From Rhynchopus sp. YZ270_cl-10 (Eukaryota; Euglenozoa; Diplonemea; Diplonemida; Diplonemidae): a DNA stretch of 64,000 bases. The notes under the pieces were generated by a model that was given only the letters and a program-made list of their open reading frames with translations, made no database searches and had not been told where the DNA came from. Positions 31,891-41,337 of the stretch are shown here, piece after piece. Within the stretch, counting starts at the first letter, position 1, and the number at the start of each line of letters is the position of its first letter. The stretch is taken from positions 372,001 to 436,000 of the forward strand of contig OZ037875.1 in the NCBI GenBank assembly GCA_964035575.1, given 5' to 3'. The position numbers and the translations under genes were made by a program.

Positions 31891-33192
31891 TTATGAGGAA
31901 GGTGCATGGCTGTGATCATGGCTGTGGCTGTGGTCGTGGCTGTGGCTGTGACTGTGATCATGACTGTGGCCATGCGCTCCTCCACAGGGGTCAGCTTTGC
32001 GAGGGTCGAGATGGGGGTTCTGGATGCCACTTACGTTGGGCATGTGTTTGGGTCCAGCAACCTTGCGGGCTACAAAATATATGGAGTTGTAGACGGTCCA
32101 CTTCATGCCCCGTACATTCGTTGTGTATCCACTCTGCGAACGCTTCTCCTCAAGGATCTCAAAGCCAAACTCCTGCATCGCGTGTCTCAGCTCATCGTAG
32201 CTGAGGTCGACACTTATCTCGTCTGAGTCGCTGAAGTGGTACAGCAGGGGCCCTAGGTTCACCCAGTACCCTCCGAACTCAAGCAAATTCCAAATCGTCT
32301 CGAGATACTCAAAAATATTGTGCGCCGTATCAATAAAAAAGCAGGTAGTCACTGCAGACCAGGTCCCCGCTTCGCCGGGGCGGTTGTACACCTCCAGGAA
32401 GTCGCCTGCGACCATGGAAAACTCACCTTGCTGCAGCTGCTTTTCTTCTAACGCTTCGATTGCAAGAATCGGACATAAATCGGGGATTGTTACCGGACGG
32501 AACTGATCGGCACGTTTGAAGACGTTAACCGATTGATCGGCATACGGATACACGGTGATCGAATTCTCCTCTTGCACCTCGTTGAGGAGGAAGTGCCCCG
32601 CCATCAACATATGATGCGAAAACTCGTTGCCCTGCGTCCAGAAACCACGAAGGGACAGCTCAAAGGCAAGCCTGCTCAAACCACTTCCGGGGACGAGAAC
32701 CTTAATGCCGGGGCGAGCCTCGCGGTTGGGGAAGTACTTCTCGAGGGCTTCGTAGAGGGGGGAGTAGTTTTGTTCACGTTCACCGGCTCCTTCGGCGGAC
32801 CAGTCTCGGATGAACTGTTTGAGGGTTGAGTTGACTTTGTCGATGTCTAAGGCGCTTGGGGTCTCGTAGAGGGGGCGGATGGGGCCGTCTGGCCAGTAGC
32901 AGCCAAAGAGAGAGTCTGAGCTGTCGGCAAGGGAGTTGAGAAAGGCGGCGTTCGCATCGACGCACTGCTTGTAGGTCGCGAAGAGGTCCTTGGAAGGTGT
33001 GGCAAGGAGGGGTGCGTACTTGTCGTGGAGGTTGTCGAAGTGCGATTTGCGTTGTGCCATGACCGCCAAAGAGCCTTTGTGATAGGCACGCATCGCAGCA
33101 GCGACCCGCATGTAGGACTGCTGCTCGGCTTCGAGTTCTGAGTTTGTCATCGCGCCGGGCTGCACATCGTGATGTTCCTGAGGACCACCCAT
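31891..33192 (-). CDS. CARNMT1: Carnosine N-methyltransferase family protein (N2227 family)
   Basis: 433 residues from the ATG at 33192. The SAM-binding motif VLVPGSGLSRLAFEL (about 163-177) and GNEFSHHML (about 183) match the N2227/CARNMT1 family, as do TCFFIDTAHNIFEYLETIW (about 281) and GYWVNLGPLLYHF. Animal members methylate carnosine to anserine and also histidines in some proteins. The length fits the family apart from a C-terminal tail (about 403-433) of HSHDHSHS-type repeats, likely metal-binding. The start follows a pyrimidine tract ending CCCCAG 21 bases upstream. No intron or targeting signal is seen. Whether the substrate here is carnosine or protein histidine cannot be told from sequence. 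Confidence 0.93.
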   Translation of the reverse strand: MGGPQEHHDVQPGAMTNSELEAEQQSYMRVAAAMRAYHKGSLAVMAQRKSHFDNLHDKYAPLLATPSKDLFATYKQCVDANAAFLNSLADSSDSLFGCYWPDGPIRPLYETPSALDIDKVNSTLKQFIRDWSAEGAGEREQNYSPLYEALEKYFPNREARPGIKVLVPGSGLSRLAFELSLRGFWTQGNEFSHHMLMAGHFLLNEVQEENSITVYPYADQSVNVFKRADQFRPVTIPDLCPILAIEALEEKQLQQGEFSMVAGDFLEVYNRPGEAGTWSAVTTCFFIDTAHNIFEYLETIWNLLEFGGYWVNLGPLLYHFSDSDEISVDLSYDELRHAMQEFGFEILEEKRSQSGYTTNVRGMKWTVYNSIYFVARKVAGPKHMPNVSGIQNPHLDPRKADPCGGAHGHSHDHSHSHSHDHSHSHDHSHAPSS

Positions 33193-33212
33193 TGTTGCGT
33201 TGCCGTTTTGTT

Positions 33213-33247
33213 CTGGGGAATGGGTGGGGAAGGTGATAAAAAAGAAG
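33213..33247 (-). promoter_or_regulatory. Pyrimidine tract plus AG before the methyltransferase start
   Basis: On the minus strand CTTCTTTTTTATCACC continues through CCCCACCCATTCCCCAG, ending 21 bases before the ATG. It has the form of a splice acceptor without a visible upstream coding exon. Confidence 0.55.
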
Positions 33248-33713
33248 TTGATTTGGAGAAAAAGAGACGACACAATTTTGTCTCCGTGGTACGTGTTCCC
33301 GTACCCAGTGCGGGTGATGAGCAGCGCGATGCCTGACGTCCGACGACACCCGGGTGATGAGCAGGGCACTGATCAGATCATCTCGTGGCAAGCTCCTTGC
33401 TGACAAGGCAGAGAGAAGGTGGTTATCGTGAACTCTCCGTCTCCGACTGCTGCCAGTAGTACACGTGAGGAAAATGTCAAATAGCGGTCAGAAAAAAGCG
33501 CAAAAGGGTTTGTTACGGGGAAAGTTGGGGGGAGAGAAATCCTTTTTTTTTTTACAAATATTTTTGCTGCTTTTTTTTTTGCTCTTTTTTTGCTTTTTTT
33601 GTCCCTCCCCGCTTCCTTGTCCCTAAACTTTCTTCTTTTTCTCTCCATGTCGACTTTCTGGATGGTTTTGCTTTCTGTTTTTTTTTTTTTTTTTTTTCCT
33701 TCATTTTTTTTTT

Positions 33714-33760
33714 TGAAAACTTAGTTGTATTAGTGTTGACACCCGAAGTGCGCCACTTAA
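33714..33760 (+). repeat. Family B copy
   Basis: TGAAAACTTAGTTGTATTAG, TGTTGACACCCGAAG, GCCACTTA. Confidence 0.65.
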
Positions 33761-33989
33761 CACAAAGTTTTTTTTTTATATATATTTTGGAGAGACAAAC
33801 ATATGAGAACCGAGAACCCATCAGTTTGGGAATCTGATTTTTTTTTCTTTTTTTTTGAGTTGGGGCGAGGTTTTCTGTCGTGTACGAGAAGAAGAATTTT
33901 TAAAAAAAGAAGAAAAAGGAAGCCTTGAGGGTGCTGAAGAAGGTGCTCCTGGAGAATGCAATAAATAAAAAAAAGGGGCTTTTTTAAAA

Positions 33990-34023
33990 AAGATGAACCT
34001 AAGCCTCTCTGCTTGATCACCTT
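33990..34023 (+). repeat. Family A hairpin copy
   Basis: AAGATGAACCTAAGCC, TCTCT loop, GCTTGATCACCTT. It is followed by GATCACAACCGTTATCGC, which is partly shared downstream of the 48245 copy. Confidence 0.75.
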
Positions 34024-34310
34024 GATCACAACCGTTATCGCAAATAAACAGGAGACCATTTGGGCAACCCTTGTGTAACACAGTCGTCCAAATAATTTTT
34101 TGGCACCTTTTTTTTTGGACCCCAAACATACCTAGACGACTGTTATTCCTTCATTATCTTCTTCGTTTTTTTTTTTTCTCTTCTACGTGTCACATTAGAG
34201 ACCCGCAATTTTGTTGCAATGACAAAAACATAGGTGGTTATTGTATATTTTTTTTTTCAGATGAAACTGGACCACGCTATACGCAGGAAAAAAAAAAAGG
34301 TTTTTTTTTT

Positions 34311-34351
34311 TAGATGAACCAAAAACCTAAGCCTCTCGTGCTTGGCCACCT
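34311..34351 (+). repeat. Family A hairpin with a five-base insertion
   Basis: TAGATGAACC, inserted AAAAA, CCTAAGCC, loop, GCTTGGCCACCT. A T-G wobble replaces one inner pair. Confidence 0.7.
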
Positions 34352-34444
34352 AAAAAAAAAAGGTTCGTCAATGCCATAAAAGAAGAAAAAAGGGGGGACA
34401 CTTGGAAATCATGGAGGGGGGAAGAAGAAAAACCTTTTTTTTTT

Positions 34445-34474
34445 TGAAAGATAAATGTGTCTCTCATACACATC
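34445..34474 (+). repeat. Family F copy
   Basis: TGAAAGATAAATGTGTCTCTC then ATACACATC. TGTGT pairs with ATACA or ACACA. Confidence 0.55.
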
Positions 34475-34611
34475 AAAAAATGAAAAAAAAAGAGAGAAAG
34501 AAGAAAAAAAAAAGCTCTAGTATGTTTTGTGAACGAATTGCAGTCGCACTACCACTGTACTCTCTCCTGTATACATTATTCTTAGCTGTAGTTTCTTTTC
34601 TTTTGTTTTTT

Positions 34612-34673
34612 GATAAATTGTTGGAGTAGTGTAGTTGCCTCGGTTGTGTTGCCACAGTTGTGCAATCTACACT
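34612..34673 (+). repeat. Family B-related copy (B2)
   Basis: GATAAATTGTTGGAGTAGTG, GTTGCCTCGGTTGTGTTGCC, ACAGTTGTGCAATCTACAC. Confidence 0.75.
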
Positions 34674-34765
34674 GTTTTTTTTCGTTGTGTACAATGTCTA
34701 CACTAATACTGTAAATATCTGTACTCAACACCCGTGGATGAGCTCCATTTTTCGTGTTTTTTTTG

Positions 34766-34816
34766 TTTGAAAAATTGATGACGTGTAGACACCTCGCTTT
34801 TTTATCGTGTGAACTC
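34766..34816. repeat. Family J copy
   Basis: AAAAATTGATGACGTGTAGAC, ACCTCGCTTTTTT, CGTGTGAACTCCACG. Inverted relative to 25752-25808. Confidence 0.7.
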
Positions 34817-35143
34817 CACGCAATTGTCCATTGTTTTTGTTGCTGAGTCGACAATAGCCGAAGAACACCCACTTTTTGGTGTTCAATGCTCAAATTTTGT
34901 CCGAAGCTATTTAAATAATTTTAAAACTGATAACGTCCACAAAGAATATCGGGCAATTCACCATATTTTACAAAATGGTGTTGCAGAACAATAAAAAAAA
35001 ACACTCCTCGTTTGGTTTGTTGACCATAATCTACGCGTTCTCTCTACCCCCCTCATTTTTTTTGTCAAGCATTTTGTCCTTTTGGTTCGTTTTTTTGAAC
35101 TATGGATAGTGTCATTTCTTCCAGATGCAATATCCACTATCGA

Positions 35144-35237
35144 ATACTATAACTGTACAAATAGTGGACCGTCATAATGTTCCACATTTTTTTCGGTCCA
35201 CATTACTTACGGTCCACTGTTTGTACGGTTATGGTAT
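35144..35237. repeat. 94-bp near-palindromic hairpin
   Basis: The left arm has ATACTATAACTGTACAAAT and AGTGGACCGT; the right arm has ACGGTCCACT and TTGTACGGTTATGGTAT. Arms are about 42 bases with only a few bases between, so it could form a cruciform or a long RNA stem. Confidence 0.75.
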
Positions 35238-35713
35238 GTTTTTTTCCCCCTACCTGTTCGCATGTACGATCATGCGCGACGAGAGGAAAAAAGAAAAAAA
35301 ACAAAAACAAAAACAAAGGCAGAGCAAACTAACTCCACAAGGGACAAAAAGGAAATACTAGAAAAGAGCAATTCGATATCAAAATGGGTATGTGGGGAGG
35401 GGGAGAGGGGGCGATAAAGGATATAAGTATAAAAGAAAAAAAATGAAAAGAAACTTCACAAAAAAAAAATGCACACAGCAGTACAACTCGCGATCACTAA
35501 TTTTTTTTTTGTTTGTTTTTTGTTTTTTGTTTTTGTTTTTTTTTGTTCTTCGAAAAACTGCAGAATTGCCCACGCGATCTCTTCTCACTTTCCGTTTTTC
35601 GAAGCATAAGATATGTACAGTTTTTATTGCTCATCTTCCGGGGCGGTGGGATCCAATGAGAGCAGAATTTCTCCTTCCTGTGAGAGTATTGAAATAAAGA
35701 TGACAAAGAAAAA

Positions 35714-35750
35714 TTGAAAGATGAATGTGCCTCTCGTGCACACACGTCTT
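35714..35750 (+). repeat. Family F copy, best preserved
   Basis: TTGAAAGATGAATGTGCC, TCTC loop, GTGCACACACGTCTT. Confidence 0.7.
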
Positions 35751-35754
35751 GTTT

Positions 35755-35792
35755 CATATACTAACTATTCTATTGAACAGAAGGTAGAATAG
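35755..35792 (+). repeat. Family G copy, best preserved
   Basis: CATATACTAACTATTCTATTG then AACAGAAGGTAGAATAG. CTATTCTA and TAGAATAG form a perfect 8-bp stem. Confidence 0.75.
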
Positions 35793-35841
35793 GGTGCACT
35801 AACACTCACACACATCTTGAAAAAAAAAAAACATCAGGTCA

Positions 35842-35896
35842 GATGAACCTAAGCCTACCTAGATTACAACCCTGAAGATGGTATTCACCTTTTTAA
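35842..35896 (+). repeat. Diverged family A copy
   Basis: CAGATGAACCTAAGCC is intact; the right arm is separated by about 20 bases before TTCACCTTT. Confidence 0.4.
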
Positions 35897-36066
35897 AAAA
35901 GAGTTATATTATTGTGTAACCAAATATCATCCTTTTTGCTTTTCGGCTAGCCAACTCTGCAACCGATGAGGGAATCATAAGTTATGATTTGAATCAATTG
36001 AATCATTTCAACGTTCAATTCAAAACGACCTATGTACGCGCAGCGCTCTCAGACGTGAGCCTCGGT

Positions 36067-36466
36067 TAAGCCTCAAGCGTAAGATCGAGAGCATGCACGC
36101 AGGTGGTTTTGTTGCCATCCACAAGACCAGAGCGTATACTGAGACGAACATCAGCGCGCTTCAGAAGCTCCGCTATCGACAGCAACCTGCGGGGAAGCTG
36201 AGGTTGTCTAAAACCCTCAAGGGCCTCTCGCATCGCTGAAGGAGCACTCAGGCCGGAAGGACCCGATATGCTCTAGACAAGGTAGTCTTCCGCACCACCA
36301 CGTTGCCCTCCATCTCACTACAACACTCCCAGTTCCTTTGTGTCGTATCGTACGTCTTGCTCCTCCGGTGCAGAAGTGTAGTGATCGACCTCCGAAGAGG
36401 TCCCGTAGATGCCCCTACAGCGCTCAAATGGATCAGGGACGCTGAGACACAGAGTATCCCCAGCTA
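36067..36466 (-). pseudogene. Degenerate protein-like relic, unassigned
   Basis: More than one minus-strand frame shows protein-like stretches here, for example one ending in HALDLTLEA and another with VPDPFERCRGIYG. No single frame is open throughout and there are about two breaks. The stretch is richer in C and G than its surroundings. I recognise no family. It may be a dead gene or element, or partly the last exon of the neighbouring pyrophosphatase. Confidence 0.35.
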
Positions 36467-36548
36467 GAAAGAATTAATGTCTCTCATGTACAGATTCTGT
36501 TGTCACTAAAAATGATTAAGATATTATTTTCAATCGAAAGATGGAGCA

Positions 36549-39500
36549 CTAAAATAGAATACACTGCAGGCATACCTCGTGCGGGACTCTGTAGCCCGGT
36601 GGTGGTGGGGGCGGCTTTCTCACCTCGGGGACGAGGAGCTTCTCCTCCTCCTCAGGCTTGTAGTTCGGGATGACACGCGCGTGCTTCACTCCGAGGTCCA
36701 TCTCACCGATCTCACGTTCACGTGGTGTGATGAGCCCCAGTGCGTTTCCTCGTCTCATCGGCTCAGGGGGGCTGGGCTCCTCACTCGGTTCGGGTTCCGG
36801 CTCAGGCTCCGGCTCCGGCTCGGGCTCCTCTTCAACCTGTTTGAAGAAAGGAATAGAAAAAAGTCGAAAAATGAAAGAAAGCGCCTTTCCCCCTCTCCTT
36901 TTCGTAGAATGGCAAGTATACCTCTGGTTCCGGCTCGGGTTCCGGTGCGCCGGCACCTGGCTCCATGTCGCCCTCAGGGACCTCCTCCTTGCGGGTGTCA
37001 TCGAGCTGCATCTCCTGTGGGAGGGAAGGGATTGGGAGTGTTGATTGAGCAAGAAAAGGTGAAGTGCACACAACGCATCTTCTTCGCATTAACTTAAAGG
37101 AATACCGTTAATAAAGGTTTGATTGAAATACAAAAAGCCCTCTCATGAACAGTGCACCCCTTGGTACAATGACCGGCCGGGGGTGGACCCCACCTACACT
37201 CCTACAATCCATTTCGACGTTGACATCTGATATGCCAATACTCCCGCTACAACAAAAAAACTCACCAACACTTTGCCTGCTTCCAGACCACATGCAACCC
37301 CCACCACCCACCTACCTACCCTAACTACATACCCCCTCGACGAACTTCTCGTACTCCAACGGCTCCTCAACGGGGGTGGGCTCGTCTGCTGCGGGCTCTT
37401 CGGTGGGTGCCTTTCTCTCGACAATGTCTTCGTCTGCGACAGCAGGGCGCGTACCCATGATGACGGCAACGATGATACCACCGATGGCAGCAACACCAAC
37501 GATTCCAAAGAGCAGGTACATGCCCACGTACCAGTCGTCCCAGTCGGGTGCGAACAGCGGTGCCAGGACAAAGGCAAAGCGGGTCATGAGCTTAATCAGA
37601 ATGTTCAAAGCAGGTCCCGAAGTGTCCTTGAATGGGTCTCCCACGGTGTCGCCAGTCACCGCCGCCTTGTGGCATGCGCTTCCCTTGCCCTGCACCTCTC
37701 CGTCCATGACAAAGGATCCCGCCTCAACCCACTTCTTTGCGTTGTCCCAGGCACCTCCAGTGTTGGACATAACAACGCCAAGAAGGTAGCCCGAGGAGAT
37801 GGCGCCAACAAGCATGCCCATAAGGCAGTGCGAGCCAAAGGTGAACCCCACAATGAGCGGGGTGAAGATGGCAAGGAGGCCCGGCGGGATCATCTCGATG
37901 AGAGACGCCTTGCAGCTGATCTCAATGCATTTGTTGTAGTCGGGCTTGGAGTTGGGGTCGGTCAGGATGTTGGGGTTCGCCTCAAACTGGCGGCGCACTT
38001 CGCGCATCATTTGCTGGGCGGTGCGGTTCACAGAGAGCATGGTCATGGCGCCAAACACAAAGGGAAGCATCGACCCGATCAAGACTCCAACCACAACCAC
38101 CGGGCGCAGCAGGTCCACGGTGTCAACGTTCGCAACACGCGCAAAGGCGATAAGCGTCGAGATCGCACTGAGCACTGCGCTTGCGTTGGCAAACCCCTTT
38201 CCGGTTGCGGCAGTCGTGTTCCCCAAGGCATCCAGCGTGTCGGTTCTGTCACGCACCCACTCCGGCAGCTCACACATCTCTGCAATACCTCCTGCATTGT
38301 CCGAGACTGGACCGTACGCATCGGTGGACATCGTCACACCCAGGGTCGACAACATCCCGACACATGCCATCGCAGTTCCGAAGAACCCACAGACATAGTA
38401 CGACCCAAGAATCGCCCCGACAATAAACAGCAGCGGGAGCACCGTCGAGTACATACCCTGGCCAAGACCCTGGATGATGACCGGACCCGATCCGTACTCA
38501 GTTGCCCGCCCGATGCTCTGTGTAGGCTCGTAGACGTGCGATGTGTAGTACTCCGTGACAAACCCAATAAGGAGACCTGCAAGCAGACCCAGGCCCATGG
38601 CTCCTGCGAGACGTCCATGGGGTTTGACCTGGCCCTGGTCGCGCTCTCCGTCATTCTGGTATGGGTACTGCGCGTCGTAGATGTGGTCGCTGTAGTCCTG
38701 CAGCAGGCCGATCACCATGAAGGTACCGATCACGGCGAGCAGCAGTGCTGCAAGCAGCACTGTCTTCCTCATCGACATCAGCAGGTCACCGAGGGTGGCG
38801 TCGGGCTTCTTGTTGAGGATCAGCGGGAACAGCGCTGTCGTGACAATGCTGATTCCGAGACCAAGAAGCGCGACATAAAACGGAAGCCCCGCACCCTTCA
38901 TCCCAAACTCAGAAGATCCGAGCACCGCGGCAGCGACGATGGCACCAACATAGCTCTCAAACAGATCCGCACCCATACCAGCAACGTCACCGACATTGTC
39001 GCCGACGCAGTCCGCAATGGTGGCAGGGTTCTTCGGGGAGTCCTCCGCAAGGCCTTTGTCGACCTTTCCGCAGAGGTCAGCCCCGACGTCGGCAGCCTTC
39101 GTGTAGATCCCCCCTCCTACACGCGCAAAGAGCGCCACCGCTGACGATCCAAAACCAAACCCAGCAAGCGCCTCCACATTGCCAAAGATTGTGTAGCTCA
39201 ACGTCAACCCGAAGATGCCACAGCTCACAACACCGATGCCCATGCACGCTCCGGTCTGGAAGGCAAGCTGCAGCCCTCTCGACAAACCAAGCTCCTCCGA
39301 TGAATAGCACGCAGCAGCGGTACGGCAGTTTCCTTGCGTCGCAATGTGCATTCCCATATAACCACACGCAGCAGAGAGGCCAGCTCCAAAGAGGAAGGAG
39401 ACGGAGGCAGCGGGCACCCAATCGTTCTGCTGACCATCAATCGCTACAAAGAGGAAGATGAAGAGCAGAACCACAAACGGAAGCAACGCGAGGTACTCCT

Positions 39501-40113
39501 GGTGGAGGAACTTCATCGCAGCCTCGTGGATGATCGCAGACACCTCCGACATGCTGTCGGTACCACGCGGCTTTGAGAGCACCATTCTCGCATAAATCGC
39601 GACCGTCGCGAACCCTGCAAACGACGTCGCCATGGCAGCCCACAACGCAACATAGGGTACACGGAAGGTGCACTCCCAATGCGGTGCCTGCATGACTCCG
39701 GTCTCATATTCCTGGATGGTCAATGAAACGCAGTCCATTCCGTTGATGTATTCATTAGGGTCGCGGATGTAGAAAGGGCGAAGGCGCGTGAAGAAACGGT
39801 CGCGGACCGCGAGGTAACCAGGGTGGTATTCGTCCGCACGGTCGAAGTCGTCGTTGATTGTTGCAATGATTGCGAGGGCAAACGCACAGCAGCAAAGGAA
39901 AATGCTCATCGCAAGCGCAATCAACGTAAACGGCCCCGGCGCCACCTTGTTCTCACTCCACGGCCCCTCCGCATTCGGGTCGATCTCGACCCGCTCCGCC
40001 TCCTCCCACTTCCCGTCCACGAAGGTGCCGCCCGCCGCAGGCCGCTTCTCCTGTGGGGAACGCACCGACTTATCCATAGTCTCCTCGGGAGACGCAGGCT
40101 CGGGAGCGACCAT
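36549..40113 (-). CDS. Membrane-bound proton-translocating pyrophosphatase
   Basis: Couples PPi hydrolysis to H+ pumping into vacuoles or acidocalcisomes. The main exon (40113-37333) encodes 927 residues with about 16 membrane segments. Signatures are [13 protein letters not shown] through [17 protein letters not shown] (about 339-375), [11 protein letters not shown] (about 629) and [13 protein letters not shown] (about 829). Alanine, not lysine, after GNTT indicates the K+-stimulated class. Exons 37014-36922 (31 residues) and 36836-36576 (87 residues) follow in phase 0. They add an acidic, proline-rich tail with (EP)n and PPPPPPGYR, for at least 1,045 residues against about 760-800 usually. 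After 36576 a GTATGC donor suggests one more exon; reading on gives a stop at 36549. The start follows a pyrimidine tract ending TTTAG. The first intron holds a family E repeat. Confidence 0.96.
37133..37231 (+). repeat. Family E copy inside a pyrophosphatase intron
   Basis: AAAAAGCCCTCTCATGAACAG, CCGGCCGGGGGTGG, then TCCTACAATCCATTTCG and CATCTGA. The host intron is 37332-37015. Confidence 0.75.
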
Positions 40114-40126
40114 TGTTTTTTTTTTT

Positions 40127-40160
40127 TCTAAAGGTTGGGGGGGGAAGGAGGGGGGGTATA
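40127..40160 (-). promoter_or_regulatory. Pyrimidine tract plus AG before the pyrophosphatase start
   Basis: On the minus strand a C/T stretch ends in AACCTTTAG, followed by an A run and the ATG 13 bases on. Confidence 0.55.
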
Positions 40161-40641
40161 CGTTAGTAGAGGGGTTGTGTCCCCCTGGAAGGGTGTGTGG
40201 AGGGGAGGGGGAGGGGAAGGGGAAAAGATTAGAAATCAAAGCAGGAAAAGGAAGAAGGAAGAGGAGGAGTAGGTGTGTTCGGCATAATTCAGGATGTCAA
40301 CTCAAACAAAGGTGGACCACAGCCCCAGCCCACTTGAAGAAAGGTTGGGCTCTCATATCGTTCCTGGTAGTCTTCCTTTGGGTGGAGAGTTCCTTTGGGA
40401 AGGAGAGGGAAACAGACCCTTTTGATACTGAAGCGTGCTATCTCGCTGACAAAGAAATATATGTGCATCCCGGTGGGAGATATGTTTGGAAGGGAATGTG
40501 TTTCCGATAGAAACAAAAAAAAAAAGGGGGGGGGGGGAGGAAAAAGAGAAAAAGGCGTCCAGTTTGTTTTGAATAATTTTGTTATATTGGCGTCTCGCAA
40601 AAAAGGGGGGATTTTTTGAGTGACAAAAAGTGCCAAAAAAA

Positions 40642-40678
<37 letters not shown>

Positions 40679-40800
40679 TGTATGTACACACAACGTTGTT
40701 TGAAGCTCCCTTCCCCCAATCCCCACCCCTTTTATTTAACTGTGCTGTCGAGTGTGTACTTTTTTTTATAGAAATGTTTTCTAAAAAAAAATTGTTTTGT

Positions 40801-40840
40801 AAGATGAATGTAAGACCCCTCTCGCATGATTGGTCACCCT
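40801..40840 (+). repeat. Diverged family A copy
   Basis: AAGATGAATGTAAGACCCC then TGGTCACCCT. The outer arms are recognisable and the inner stem is lost. Confidence 0.45.
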
Positions 40841-41245
40841 GTTCAGCATGCGACACTTTTAAAAAACGGATGTTTTGAAGTGCAAAACAAAAAAAAGAAA
40901 AGAAAAATTAAAAGATGAAAATGTGTTTCTGTCCTTAGCATTGTTCCAAAAGCACGATAATATTTTCTGCTCCCGCCAAACAAAAGCCGGAAAACCCCCT
41001 CTCATATTTCAAAGAAAACATGACTACGGTAGTTTCCTCTTTTTTAAAAAGGCAATGCAAATCGCAAGGTTTTAAGCCTAGCCTCGGATACTTAACACTA
41101 AGATACCCTACACCCCCTCGACCAAAAGGCACAGACATCCCGCAAACCGGATGTATTTTATTATTATTATTGCACCTACAATCCCCCCACCGAGGTAGGG
41201 TTCATGCATGCAACGTAAAATTTATGTTTTTCTTTTTTTCTTTTT

Positions 41246-41291
41246 TGAAAAATTGCTGGAATAGTGTAGCCACCTTCTACAAAGCTCCACT
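41246..41291 (+). repeat. Family B copy
   Basis: TTGAAAAATTGCTGGAATAG, TGTAGCCACCTTC, AAGCTCCACTG. Confidence 0.6.
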
Positions 41292-41337
41292 GTCTTTTTT
41301 TAATAGATCCCTCCACATTTTCCCCCACCTTTTTTTT

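Larger units (their letters stand above)
33248..36066. other. Intergenic region, repeat-rich
   Basis: Dominated by T and A runs, with copies of families A, B, F, G and J and a 94-bp hairpin. No gene is supported on either strand. Confidence 0.6.
40114..41337. other. Intergenic region
   Basis: No gene seen. It contains a (GT)n microsatellite at about 40643-40673, a diverged family A copy, a family F-like fragment near 40912 and a family B copy. Confidence 0.6.

Noticed and set aside
2000-35000. Retroviral or LTR-type element
   Set aside because: No long terminal repeats, no polymerase or capsid-like coding and no primer-binding site were seen.
37273-39144. Plus-strand ORF of 623 residues
   Set aside because: It is the antisense shadow of the pyrophosphatase main exon, His/Arg-rich with no domain. 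The sense strand has strong family motifs.
40643-40673. (GT)n tract as a Z-DNA regulatory site
   Set aside because: A simple microsatellite with no further evidence of function.
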